This document shows positions 10,708-24,600 of a DNA stretch of 64,000 nt, one piece after another. The notes beneath the pieces are model-generated. The model saw only the letters and a program-made list of their open reading frames with translations. It did no database searches and was not told the DNA's origin. The stretch's first letter is position 1. Each line of letters opens with the position of its first letter. The translations under genes and the position numbers were made by a program. This DNA comes from Sipunculus nudus (Eukaryota > Annelida > Sipuncula > Golfingiida > Sipunculidae), in contig CM049307.1 of the NCBI GenBank assembly GCA_026874595.1, positions 44,710,362-44,774,361 on the forward strand, written 5' to 3'.

Positions 10708-12640
10708 TATTTCTGACGTCATTTTTGTAAACCTGGGCCATGTATTCCCTTGTACATCCTGATTTAGTTTAATATTTGACTAATGTTCATATTGGACCCA
10801 TAACGTTCAAGAGAGCACCATGGTTTATAGGCGCTTAATCACCCATAGACATATAGACTGCCTGAATTACCCCAATTTCTCCCACGACTAAGAAGACTCT
10901 ATTGTACACATTCAAGATCTGTACATACAAACTCGACATAGTTCTGATGGCTCAGGGGAGAGTTTGCTGGCTATCGGATATTCCTTTGGTTTTTTTTTTA
11001 TAAACGAATAAAAACATTCCTTTGCATGTGGAAGTGTCATTTGCACTGCCTAAATATTCATGTTCCGCGGCAGTCCCTGACAATGCATGGAGTTCAGTGG
11101 GTTAACATTGTCTAGGCTTTTACTTCCTTGTCGAATCAGAGACACGCCAAAGCAGTGTATTAGTAGTCGAAGGAGAGATAGACCGAACGGATATTTCATG
11201 AGCATACTACTGCAATGAGGTTAGTTTATATGTGTTTGTGACTATACTGTTGTTTTGTTATTTCAAATATATTTCGAATATATAAACATATTCGAGAAAA
11301 ACTGAGGAAGTAATTGTTTAGAATAGGATTGGCTTGAATGTGATTCCTTTGTATATCTGGTCCACCGATGGACTGGCGGTGTGCAGGTTAATCAACCAAT
11401 AGGACAATGTTTACATCGACGATCCGATTATATCTACACCTAGGCTCGGGGCAAAAGAAAATTAAATGAATTATTATATGCCTTATTTATATAACATCTG
11501 TAACAGGTTGGTTTCTCCTCACAGGACGTTATAACTTCTATCGGTTCTGCTTATACCGCCACGATCTGTATCATGGATAACAATTAAACATTTTACAAAT
11601 TTATACTTTTAATCCAGGGAAAAACAATAGAGCCTTCATAAAAAATGAGTATAAAGAAAAAACACACAAGAGATTGCACAACCAAGACTATTTTTATCCG
11701 TAAACATATCATTGACACGTAAATTAAACTATTGCAGGTAAATTGAAGGATATCGTATATTTTCAAAGGAAAATTAAAAGAAACTAAAAAAACAGCAGAT
11801 GATGAAGTTACCGACAAAATTATGTAGAAGATATTGCATCAATACAAAGAGGGAAAAAAACAGTAAAGATTTAATTACCTAAGATAATATTACAACAACA
11901 TCCATATTGCTTAATATTACACTTCTTCGTCTTGCATCAAACATGTCAAAGAAATATATTTTTTTCCTATAACAAATTCAAATAGGGATTTGACTTGTAA
12001 GTTCATAATGTGGCTTTTCCTTTCAGATAATTTGTTTTTCAATACTCTACAAGGGTGCATGTCCCGGTGCAATGAGCTTTTAAGACCGCAATTATAAGTA
12101 AATTACTGCAGTTCGTCAAACCCTCCTTGACTGACTGGGGTTCTTTGTGGATCGTTCACAAACCTTCTCAGTCATTTTCTAAATGGAATCCTTGGTCACT
12201 ATTCCCTACATATATAGATCTTCTATTGATCATTGATCCGGGGACACAGGACCTTGCAACTGGACATCACATGTTTACCTTTGTAGTTAATTCGCGACCA
12301 TTGAATGATTTGCCCCGCTAATATATTAATGTTGTAAGCTGGATATTATTTAAATAATTATTTTAATATTAATAAAATTTTATATAATTTAATATAATAT
12401 ATAATTTTAATATAATTTTATTATAGCAATATTAATTTTAATATTAATTCTAATATTATTTATTAGAATTATCTTCTAAATTATGGCTAACCTTACATAT
12501 TTCATTGACTACAAATACTGCATTTGTTTAGTCATTAACCTTGAAAAAAATTGAATAACAAACCATCTTACTTAATTACTTCTGCTGTATTTGTAACTAT
12601 AAATAAAAAGGCACTCCTAACTAAATTCCTTTCATCTTTA
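10705..12640. other. AT-rich stretch without a recognised gene
   Basis: Includes a very AT-rich block at about 12340-12480. No supported exon was found. Confidence 0.4.
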
Positions 12641-12646
12641 TATAAA

Positions 12647-12650
<4 letters not shown>

Positions 12651-12697
<47 letters not shown>
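12651..12697. repeat. (TA)n microsatellite
   Basis: About 23 TA units. Confidence 0.95.
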
Positions 12698-12699
<2 letters not shown>

Positions 12700-12700
<1 letters not shown>

Positions 12701-14530
12701 ACATTTAGTAATGATTGTTGGGGACGCGGTCGAATATCGTTGTGTATGTATTTTCGAGGTTGGGGTTTATAATAGTTTATCTTCACACTCAGTTCGTTGA
12801 CATGCAGCAGTTTCACATATCCATGCGTGCGTTTTGTGATTAAATAAATAACTTAATACTGGTGCACATCTGACAGTATTGACTTTATATTAAATCAAAT
12901 TATTTTGTTAAATCATGACTACTTGATAAGTGAAAGGTAGAGTGTGATCGGGGAGTTCATGGGAGCGAGAATTAGTTTGGTTGGTGATCGACATTATAAT
13001 TGGTCTGACAAAATCAGGACAGATTTAGGAACAGGTGTGCAAGCACCTTAGAGTAAAATGCTTTTCCCGGTATTACCTGAGGAGTATGTACATATTTACC
13101 TGCCTCGTGAACCCGTTAGTACTTGCATAAAAAGTGCTGTGTATTCGGAGCTCCTGTTACGTCTTAGTTAAAGAATGTAAGACTTAACCATACCTAACAT
13201 GAATAAATCTACTCGGCTCTAATCTTCAATCAGGCGTGATTGTTTGTTTGAAGTATGTTTGAAATATTCTATGAAACATAAACATATTTCAAATTCAGGT
13301 GTTTAAATGAAATATGCTAAGATATTAAACATTTCTTAAGCACAGGCATTACATGAAAACTGATATATATTTAAAGAATATAACATATATCAGTAGTACC
13401 GTTTTATCGTTCACCATTATGAATTCATTGTCATGTGTAAAATAATATATTTATTAAAGATTAGAAAGCTCAGATACCGCAAAACAGTCCATTCCGTTTC
13501 CCCTGTTTACGACATATAAAAATGGAACAAGTTGCATGTAACAAAGAACCTGGGCCGTCAATAAACGAGATTCTAAGATCATATTTCGTTCAATAATCTT
13601 CCTCTGCATCGGCTCATAAGTTAGACATGCTTACCACTCTTCCACAGGACTGGTATGTTAACGAAACTTTTAGTACTTGTATATACAATTCCTATATGCG
13701 TTGTGGGATAAGCATTCCGACATCTAAACAGTCTGAGAAAAACAGTACACATACAGACAGACACCTGGAGAGGCACAATGACACGACGCTAAGACTCCAA
13801 TAGCAAGCCGTATATGTATGATGAATGGCACGAGGAATACCCATGTTGGAACAGCTGCTGCTTGGACCAGTCAGCAAGCCCATAATGCATATATATGCCC
13901 ATGACTGATTATATTAAAAAGAAAAATAATACGACATTAGACATATTTACTCTTCCTGGACTCATTCAAATATGTTCTAGGAAAAATAATGAAGTAAATA
14001 AAACAAGGGATGAGTACAGTCTCGAAACGCAGATAGACTTTGTTTTTATCTATAAATATTCGTTGTTAAAGTCATTTGTCTTTGTGTTTTGCGTATGTTT
14101 TTGTAAGTGTATTCAAGTCGGTACGCGATTGAGAAACAACCTGATCACTTTTTTCAAGAACAACCAAAGGTCAGCCAATCTGTCGTAATGGGAGATTAAA
14201 ATTTTAACCTGGAAGCCTGTATTTTTCCCGGTGACACTCAAGGTTTTAGTTTGTTAGGTCGCTCCAGCATTCCTTCGATAAGAAACGTTTGCTTTTGCCA
14301 ATGCTAGCAAGAACATGGCTCATGCTCAGAAGATCTAGATATGCCAAATTTATCGACTCGAAGTATAGTTTTTTTATGGTAAAGTCATTATTAATATATC
14401 AATATAAACGCGACCACCTTTTTTCAATATTAAACTAATCACTGGGACGTGTTTCATACATGTACCCATGGTTATCCACTTTGATGGTACTTGTCTACAT
14501 GTTTGAACGGCTGTGTTCATATTTACAGTA
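12700..14530. other. Stretch without a recognised gene
   Basis: No supported exon. A short ATG-initiated hydrophobic peptide at 13655 (MLTKLLVLVYTIPICVVG) looks signal-peptide-like, but no donor in the phase needed by RPTP-A follows it, so it is not annotated as a gene. Confidence 0.35.
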
Positions 14531-15870
14531 GTCTCTAAATGAAGGTTATTAAGCCACGCTGAACTAAATCAGATCTGTGTATATGCAGCGATCTTTCGTC
14601 CTCATGGCGTTCAGCATAGAATCTGTAAATCTGCTTTGATCAGGCAACAATTTATTCATCAGAAGAGATAAAACCTGTTTAGGAAATCTAAGGCACAAAT
14701 CGTAACCACTGGACCTGGAATCTTCTAACTTTACATACAGGGAGGTCCATGAAAAATCTCCTTGGAAACCTGGAATAAGGTCTCTGTTTCCTATATTCTT
14801 CGAGCTATAGGGCTTCGAAATACCCCCAGAATAATGAAACATTTGATACAAAAGCTCAAATATCTGAACAACTAATGCATTGATCACCTTGATCTTTGCA
14901 TGGATATTTAGCATGGAGTGTTTCATCAGTTTCTGCAGACTGGTGGCGCCACCTGTATTTTTTCGATTTTAACGATTTTTTTTCTCTATTTTTGACACCT
15001 CGAAAGATGCCGTCATCTGTTAACAGAGCACAAATCGTAGCCGCTGGACCTGGAATCTTCTCACTTTCTCATCCAGAGAGGTTCATAAAAAGTCTTCATG
15101 GAGACCTGAAATTAGGTCTCTGTCACCCATATTGTCTGAGCTATGGGGCTCAGAAGTACCCCCCAGAATAACTTAAAATTTGATACAAAAGCTCTGGTAT
15201 CTGAACAACTAGTGCATTGATCTGCATTATTCTTTGCATGCATATGCATCATGGAGTGTTTCATCAGTTTCTGGTGACTGGTGGCGCCACTTGTATTTTT
15301 ATATTTTTTATGATTTTTGTTATCTATTTTGAGACCTTAAAAGATGCGGTCGTCCCTTACCAGGGCTTAAATATAAACCATTGGTCCTAGAATCTTCAAA
15401 CTTGACATCCAGGGAGATCTGTAAAAGTCTCCTTGAAAACGTGAATTAAGGTCTCTGATACCCATATTTTCTGAGCTATGGGGTTTATAAGCAGCCCTCC
15501 GAATATTTGAAAATTTGATACCAAAGTAGGACACAAATCATAACCATGGGGCCCAGAATCTTCTAACTTGACATCCTGAGAGTTCCTAAAAAAATCTCCC
15601 CAGAAACCTGAAATTATGTTAAAGTTAACCTATATTCTCAGAGTTTTGGGGCATGTTTAAGCACCCCAGAAATAAACGCAAAATACACACAAATTGCCAG
15701 ATTCCTCATGAAAGGTTGATTGGATTGTCATCAAATTTGTTGTGCTTATGAGTCTTGATGAATTTAAGCTAATATGCATCAACAATGATGCCACCTATCT
15801 AAATTAGTTGCCTGTGCAAAGACTTATTATTAACATGTTAGTCGGCTGAGCGTCATGACCCACAGGTCAC
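14530..15870 (+). repeat. Divergent ~335-bp tandem repeat (family R1), plus orientation
   Basis: About four decayed units. CATGGAGTGTTTCATCAG recurs near 14911 and 15251, and GGTGGCGCCAC near 14943 and 15283, a spacing of about 340 bases. Other recurring blocks are TGGAATCTTCTAACTT, TCCTTGGAAACCTG and AGGTCTCTG. The array ends in GCTGAGCGTCATGACCCA near 15846. The same repeat is inverted at 55160-56430, and relatives lie at 43620-44770. Confidence 0.8.
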
Positions 15871-16582
15871 TTGTTGAAAAGGTGAAAAAGTCCCAAGGAG
15901 TGCTGATAACGGTATTTAAAGGAAATAATCCAACCATAATAGACCCTTCAAAATGCTCATCGGTAGCATGGTCACTAGAGAAAGTTTTTTTTTGCCATCC
16001 TCCAAGTACCACCTGTCTTGCAATGTACATGCTATTATATACATTATCAATAAAAAGCAGAGACCAAACCTGATCAAACATTTGATATAATGTACATTTG
16101 TCTGAGGTTGAAAATAATACAGTTCTCTAATACGTCTTGTACTATAGATAAAACCTTCAATAAATCACTTGTGGGACTGACTGCTACACTTTTATTCCAC
16201 AGGGTTCCAGTGGCGATATTCTTGATTATCATATTCCAGGCATCTTTTGGATCCACTGGTATGGTTGTCTTATTTACATAATGTGATAAAAATCGTAAAA
16301 TCGTATGAATTATAACTGCAGTCTGGTACCGAAATATGTTTCACTGATTTTTAATGATGTGAACCCCATTTAAATGGGTATTCGAATCAATCAATAAATC
16401 AAGTTCCTTTAAATGTGTTCCTTGATCTAATGCCAGGTCTAAATATAATTTTGTGAATGTAGTGATAGGTGTAACTTTTTTTCTATTATGATTAATAGCT
16501 AAATTACCCGATTAAATGTTGAACATAACCTTTCTTGTCAGGACGTATATTTATACTTACGTTAACTGATCGTTAAATCTAG
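15871..16582. other. Region upstream of first recognised RPTP-A exon
   Basis: No convincing exon found. Minus-strand open frames overlap here but lack domain features. The missing 5' exon(s) of RPTP-A must lie in or beyond this area. Confidence 0.35.
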
Positions 16583-16708
16583 TTTGCCCAGAGGGAAGAT
16601 TTGGTTGGCAGTGTCGTTATATTTGTGACTGTGTACAGTCATGTGACGACGTCACTGGGCGCTGTGACGAGTGTGCGGAAAAGAAGTGGGGACCAGGTTG
16701 TCTTCTAG
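16583..16708 (+). CDS. RPTP-A exon: EGF-like module (first exon recognised)
   Basis: 126 bases between aaatctag and gtaatt, phase 1 in and out. The peptide [16 protein letters not shown]...C has eight cysteines in the MEGF/laminin-like EGF spacing. It needs one base from an upstream exon, so it is not the gene's first exon. Confidence 0.9.
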   Translation, partial: FAQREDLVGSVVIFVTVYSHVTTSLGAVTSVRKRSGDQVVF

Positions 16709-18633
16709 GTAATTACTATAACAAGACCGTTTTACCAAATCAGATTATTCGATCTGTACAGAGCCAATATAACAATTCATATGGTAAACTATGGACATCA
16801 TGTCATATTTACAAAAATGATATCAATTCATATTTTAGGTGAAGGATACAGCATACCAATTATATATTCTTTCAAATGCGATGATATTGCCTGGATAAAC
16901 CGGTTTACATAATACATATTATGCAATCACAGATTCACGCTGCAAATATAATGATGACACAGGAAAGTCATACCAAGGTAAGCTCGCAGTAACGACAGAC
17001 AGCAGGCCTTGTATCAGCTGGAAAGGGATGGGTTATCCAGCAGAGGAATTTCCTGAACGAGACGTGGACAAAGCTTCCAACTATTGTCGTAACCCATTCA
17101 TCGGTGGATACATATGGTGTTTCACAAGAAGAACTGATCGTCAGTGGGGTCACTGTAACATTTCTACGTGCCGTGAGTAATATTAACGTGTTCCTGAACG
17201 TTCTCATTATAAACCATTATATGAAATGAATAGTATACATCTAAACTTTCCTCCGTTTTGCTGATTACTAATTTTCCTTTATATCTATTGCATCATTTAA
17301 ACAGTTCATCTTACTAATTATATCTTGTAAATACTTTATGATACCGAATTAGGATTTATGACACCTGTTTTTTTTTATCATGAGTGGTATCCTGCAGTTA
17401 GATTACCTATATTAATGCAGATTGTTCTCGGTATCGCCAAACAAGCTGGCTTAATTTTATCTTAATAGCCTAACTCACGTGAGTAAGATATTGTAAAGTT
17501 TATCTTTATTTAGTTTTATGCACACGGTATATAGAAAAAGGACAGGAGGCCGTACAGAGGGGTTTGAAGACAAACGAGGACCCCTGAATACAAATTACGC
17601 CCCGGCGTTTGATCAAGGAAACAGAATACCCAATGTCTACAGGAAAATGTATTTTAGTACATTATATCCTCTCGTTCAGGAATTGTTTACGTTATTTTAT
17701 TTAACTTTACTGAAGCCTGTCCCTCAGGAAGATTTGGACTGAACTGCGTCTCTGAGTGTCATTGCAGTGACGAGCAAAATACATGCGATTCCGAGACAGG
17801 GAAATGTCGAGATGGCTGTCATCCTGACTTTCAGGGGCTATCCTGTCAAGGTTTGTAAAGGATACCTACTTAAACCTTAAACTTAAATAACGCCTGGCAA
17901 AACGTTCCTTATGAGTATGGACCTTCAATTATCTAAAATAATAATAGGCCTCGTCCAGTATCATGTCACGCAGTAAAACGGTGTGTATGTGATAACATAT
18001 AAAACGTCTAATGTCTAATGCCTCCATTATGTTTTGTAAATTCATGGTCCAGATAAACATTAAAAGAAACGCAATCCTTATAAAGCCACACAATTTACCT
18101 GATTTTTTGGGTGGACGCATCTAACAGGAAAGACATACAATGCTGATATAAGCATACACTGCACAGAATCAGTAGTTAAGTTTTCGGGACAGGTCTAGGT
18201 AATCCATGATGAAATAACTGCTGTTTCCTAATTTTCATGTTTTTGATAACGACGGACATATAACGGTTGTTTCACAGAATGAGCTATGATTTTGTAAGCT
18301 TAACATTAGAGATTACAATTTAGTACACATAAGAATATACAGGCCTACTAAGTTACGCACCATAAATCATTTTTTTGTGGAATTATTGATTTTTTATATG
18401 TACACGCATAGACTGTACGCTAAATGGAAAAGTAGGCGCCGAACTGATTTCGTTTCATAGACATTCATTAAAAAAAAACAGGTAATATCCTCCAGGTAAC
18501 CAAAGCTTAAGATAAATATTTAAATGTTATGATGATATAAAACCAGAATTCTTATGGTACGTACAATATTTTTTTCTTCTCTTTTTACAGCCGCAAACGA
18601 AGGTGGCGGGGGGGGGGGGTATATAATTAGGGG

Positions 18634-18668
<35 letters not shown>

Positions 18669-21600
18669 GCCATATATCAAAAGTACTGCTGGTTTCGATG
18701 AAATATTGTGGAAGAATAGGTAATAAAACTTTTGGGACTTATCTGTGCAATTAATATGCGTACCTTTGTACAGGTTTTGTGAGAAATATCGTCTGAAAAT
18801 TTTATTTCTGACAGGTGGTTTCAGTTATTTGTTCATTAAAATCACCCAAATATTTATTTACATGCAGAGTGCCAAGATGGCAAGTTTGGTAGGAACTGTA
18901 GCGGGGAATGTAGATGTTATGACAACCAAGAGGTTTGTCGGAAGACGGACGGTGCCTGTACAGCGAGTGGTTGTGCAGAAGGATGGCGTGGGCCTGGGTG
19001 TCAGACAGGTGAGGTGGATTTTTATTTGTTCAAGACGAATTGACAGGCAGGTTTTCACAGATTGAAAGAACATGTCCCTTATATGAGATTTTTATAATAA
19101 TATATGTAATGGTTCACAATTTAGGCTACTTATTTTTTCACACACAGAGTGTCCAAATGGCAAGTTCGGTAGGAACTGTAACGGGGAATGTAGATGCCAC
19201 GACAACCAAGAGGTTTGTCGGAAGACGGACGGCGCCTGTACAGTGAGTGGTTGTGCAGCAGGATGGCGTGGATCTGGATGTCAGACAGGTGAGGTGGAAT
19301 AAGCGGTTAAATTAAACTTTTAAAGGATTTTTTTAAAACCCTCTCCTAAACTTACTCCTAAGAGGAAAGACAATCGAGGCTAGTGTTCATAAGAGGAGTG
19401 GTCGAAACGGGCCCCGAAAATGTGTAGGTATAATGAAGACAATTACGTCTGATCACGAATGTATCAATTCCAAACTTCGACTATATTTTAAATAATATTC
19501 CTTGCGCGTCTTATGACTCTTTGCATTGCATTATATTTCTATGGAGACTGCATACCTTGTGCGACGACCTGATGCTTGATAAGAAATTCAGGTTTTATTG
19601 CTATTGTTTAATTGCTAAGCGCTCTTACATTAAAATAAAATAGCAAAATAACAATTAGAGGAAAATATATGAAATTTAAATTATTACTTTGTGTTATTTT
19701 CTCCAATACAAATATGAATTGAACTGAACCTACCCTAACATTTATCTTAGTGCAACCTCATTTTCTTTTACGTTTCCCACTGAAACAAAATTGAATTTTT
19801 CGGTGTTTACTGTGAGCGCAAATTCTCATTTTTACTTGATAATTTATCTTGAAGTTGATATGCTAGTAACTGTTTTTGTGCATCAACGTTACAACACTCA
19901 AGGTTTAGTTGCGTAAGATAAATGTTGCCTTTGACAAATACTTATGTTGGTTTCATTTTTTTATACTATATTAGCCTGAAAGTTCTTTTTTTCAATATGA
20001 GTCCCAGATGAAAAGAGTGCATAGGGGGAATATTATTTTGATCAATTGCTCCATGCTAATTATTTTAAACGCCCTGCTACAAAACAAGACAAATTTTGTT
20101 AATTATCAATTGTTCTTCCGACAGCCTCTACCGAAATCACCGTGGTAAGAGGAAATATAATTAAATTTTGCAAACTATTCATATTCATTTTTTGACGTAA
20201 GCATTTTTCTGTACACTAAATCTGTTGTTTGCTCAACTATATATCAGCTGTCACTAATAGTTAATCATAACTTATACAATAACAATAATTTATAAAGTAG
20301 GAATCGTTTGTTCGTTTGGGAGAGCCTACAACCTTGTTTTCAAAACCTTCGTAGTTTGAGCTATGCAAGATTTATCATCATGTATATAATCATTTACATG
20401 CAGAGTGTCCTGATGGCTAGTTCGGTCTTAACTGTAACGGGGAATTTAGATTATTATAATAAATATAAGAAATATATTACTTCGTGACAATCGCTGTTTT
20501 ATCATAATGTATATATTTTTCAAAATGCAGATTGCCCAGACAGCAAGTTCGGTCGCAGCTGTAACGGGGAATGTAGATGTTATGTCAGTCAAGAGGTTTG
20601 TCGAAAGACGGACGGCGCCTGTACTATAAGTGGTTGTGCAGCAGGATGGCGTGGATCTGGATGTCAGACAGGTGAAATGAAATGAACGGTTATACAGACG
20701 TTTTCATAATTTCAAACACCTCTAGTATAATACTGAGGATAACTTCTGGTAAGAAGACTAGTCGAATAAGCCCTTATCACACATAAAAGAGTTACTTGGT
20801 GAACTTGGTGAAGAAACGATCTTACTTGGTTGCACACAGTGACATTATAATTTATTTTTTCCAGTACTGAGGTAAACTACCATTTCCACCTGAACAATAT
20901 AAAAGCATAATAGGTGCAAAATTGGACGACATCGACCTTCAGAAGGACAATTGGTTAATTGTTCGAAAGGTCTAGGAGAATTTTTACGATTATTTATTCG
21001 TGACCGGCCTGTCTAGAATAGATGATTATCCCAATACTTTAAACAATGATGGTTAGATCTCGTAGATTTTACGATAAATGTTGCTTTTCAGAAATACATA
21101 AGTTGGTACCATTCGTTGATTTATCATAATGTATATTATTGCCAATATGCAGAGTGCCCAGATTACAAATTTGGTAAGAACTGTATTGGGCAATGTGGAT
21201 GTCATGACAGTCTAGAGGTTTGTCGGAAAACGGACGGCGCCTGTACAGCAAGTGGTTGTGCAGCAGGATGGCGTGGGACTGGATGCCAAACAGGTGATCG
21301 CGTTTATAGTCGTTTTAATATATAAGATATATATAGGCATTATGTAGTAAGACGAAAGACACAAATATCGGGAAACAGAGTGAATGAAACAGGATCGGTG
21401 TACACACGAAAAAAGTGACTTGATGAGAAACTTTGTTTAATTGCTCCTAGTTACGTAATTAGCTGATTATATTGATAAGATATGCCATGGTTGCCGTACA
21501 GGTAATGTAGATGTAAAATTTATAATGTAGATATACGTTTGAATGATAAAATCAATTTGGCGAGCGATTTCTGAAGGTGTGATTACTTCCGCAAAGGGGC

Positions 21601-24600
21601 GGAGGTTATGCTTGTCTTCTATAAACATAACGGATTTTGATGATTTTTTAAGGATAGCTGTGCAATGATTTTAGGGACAACTGACTTAAGTTGGGGATGA
21701 TCCTGATCAACATCTGGGTCGAGAAAGTTTTTAAAGGAAAAATGCTGCATTCCTAACAATGCCATACGGGGATAATGAGCTGCCTTGGCGATTGTCTGCG
21801 CTCTCTGTTTTTTTTTTTTTAGTTATTTTTGGGAATATTTATACTTTTAAGGAACACACCTAACATGAATTATGATATACCCTTAAGAAACATGCATGAA
21901 TATACACTCGGCCCAGTTCATATGGTGGATTAGTTCCGCAGAAAACAATCCCGATTTAAATTATTATTATCAGTCTTTTCAGCGAAATAATAAAAAGCAT
22001 GCCGATCTGAGTTGGCGCAAGATCACTTTGTTTAAAGAGAATGCCGTCTTCAAATTTAAAAACAAAAGTTTTGTGCATCAGTCATACATCAGAGTTTTAA
22101 CGGATAAACTAAAAGTTGTGTATACCTTATACTTATGCTCGTTTTATTTATGTCTGTTCAGAATGCCCAGATGGCCAGTTCGGTCTCAACTGTAACGGGC
22201 AATGTAGATGTCATGATAGTCAAGAGGTTTGTCGGAAGACGGATGGTATGTGTACAGTGAGTGGTTGTGCAGAAGGATGGCATGGGACTGGTTGCCAAAC
22301 AGGTAAGGAGTGCTGCCCGCGTACATATACTTTATCTGTCCCAAACTTATCCTCTCCGATGTATAGGAATGAAATAGGTAAAAGGAAGGAACGTGGGCAC
22401 AATTTATTAGGACAAGAGTAGTCGAAACGGGTTAGGCCAAAACATTGCCTTATAGGGAAAATTTTTAATTTAAGTGTTTGCTTCATTCATGCCACTTCAG
22501 AGTGCCCGGATGGGAAGTTCGGTGGGAACTGTAACAAGCAGTGTAGATGTCATGATCAGCAAGAGGTTTGTCGGAAGACGGATGGCATGTGTACAAAGAG
22601 TGGTTGTGCAGCAGGATTGCATGGACCTGGATGCCAAACAGGTGAGGTGGAATAACCGTATACGTAGATAGACTGTTTTTCTTAAAGACTATCCTATAAG
22701 ATATACAGAAATCAAATAAATACATATTCTGTGAAAAGGAGAGGTTCGGGTTGGGCCGAAACATTTGCATGTTGGGCAAAATTTAATTGCTTCTTTTTAT
22801 TGATTATGTTTAACAGAATGGCCATGATTGACAAACTGGTACCGTGGATATAAAACTATCAGCTGCAGTATCTTAAGCTGGAACAATTATCCCTACGAGT
22901 TTGCAAATATGTAACCATTGTTTGAATGATTACGTGCTTCACATTACGTTTGTTCAGAGTGCCAAGATGGCAAGTTTGGTAGGGACTGTATGCGGGAATG
23001 TAGATGCCATGACAATCAAGAAGTTTGTCAAAAGACGGATGGCAGGTGCATAAAGAGTGGCTGTGCCGCGGGATGGCGTGGGACTGGATGCCAAACAGGT
23101 AACAAAGGATGTCTTTCAAAAGAGGTTGATTAAAGATTTAATCGTTTAAGGGAATCAGTATATACGTATATTGGTGTCAATTGGATAAGAGGTGGAATAC
23201 ACAGATCGATTCCTGTAAAATGTGTTCGAAGCAATGAAAGTTTTGCATGATCTAAATGAAGGCAGATGGCATAACTTTAAAATTATTTAACATCGGACGG
23301 CTGCTTTGTGAGAGAAAGGTAGTCTAGGACACACGTGGGAAAAAGGTAAGGTCTTGCGTAAGGTTTTTGCTGAACCGATCGTCGAGAATACTAGAACTGG
23401 TATCAGGTGTTAGCTATACCTTTCTGCTTTCTTAGGGCCACACCTTGGAAATTATATATACTCAATATACATTAAATATAGTGTTAATTTAATCATTAAC
23501 TGTCGTATGAAATTGGCCCTAGACCCCCGAACGATTTTCCGAAAATTCGTTTTTCCGAAAGAAAAGCTTGTCCCCCGACGGTTTCGGAAAAACGGCACTC
23601 AACTGTAGTTATAAGGTATTCTGTCCATCACCCCGTCTGTCGACCATTCCCTCTGCCCGTGGCGGTTTTTATAGCGCACATTATCATAAGAATCGTTCGT
23701 GCATATGCCATAAACTTGTTGCTTGAGGTGTAAATGGTAAGAAATATACCGTTGAAGCAAGTAGATAAAATTATGCTGAAGACTGACACCCACAAGAGTA
23801 GGTGCTCTTCTGAATTCCAAAACCATCAGGAAAAGAACACGGTTGCTAGGCTGCGCTCCTAAAAGTTCCTTTTGACGCAATATGGAATAAACAATGTTCG
23901 CGATTTGTAACCGAGGATTCCGCACTATCTTCCTGTCAACCAGTTCAGAACCATGTGGTATAGCAGGACCCCATTCCTCTTGCCCTTATATCCTATTACC
24001 GTTACAGTGGATACAAGTTCGACGTTTTATATTAAATATAGATTCTGGAGAAATCATAATTAATTTAAAGGTGAACACGTACGAACTTATTTTCCAAGCG
24101 GATATAACAAGACCATCTGTTTACGTGTATATCATACCTGATCATTTATGAAATTCTTTGAAGGTACATTGCATTTATTTGCTTGATTCCACGGAAAATG
24201 CATAAGTTGATCTGTAATGAAACAGAAAACCTATAAGGAGGTAAATCATGATATTTTACATTTATCCAATTAAAAGAAACGAAATTTTTATTTTAAAAAT
24301 ACTTTATTTGCAAGGTAACCTGGAAAAAAAAACCATTAAATAATGCTGAATGAAATTAAAAATCTAAATATGCTTACATATTGTTGTTTCTGTTGTTAAT
24401 GCTTGTTTAAGCATCATACACTTTGAATGCTTCATCAAAGCTAGCCTTTAACTACTAAATTCTTTATCAAAGAATGCGCATGGAAAATGTTCAGAAAAGA
24501 AAGTTAGAAAAAGAAATGTCTAAATATTACAGTGAACTTATAGGCAAGGCTTTCTCTGATGATCTTAGAAATTGTGAGCTCACTACCCTGCCAAAGGTAA

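Noticed and set aside
13655-13710. Signal-peptide-like ORF as first exon of RPTP-A
   Set aside because: The hydrophobic peptide starts at an ATG, but no GT donor gives the phase 1 end needed to join 16583, and an in-frame stop follows at once.
15830-16281. Overlapping ORFs on both strands upstream of RPTP-A
   Set aside because: No domain signatures and no phase-compatible donor; partly derived from the end of an R1 repeat.
18554-18754. ORF through poly-G and GT repeats after a tttttacag acceptor
   Set aside because: Encoded glycine and valine/cysteine runs come from simple repeats; no EGF cysteine pattern.
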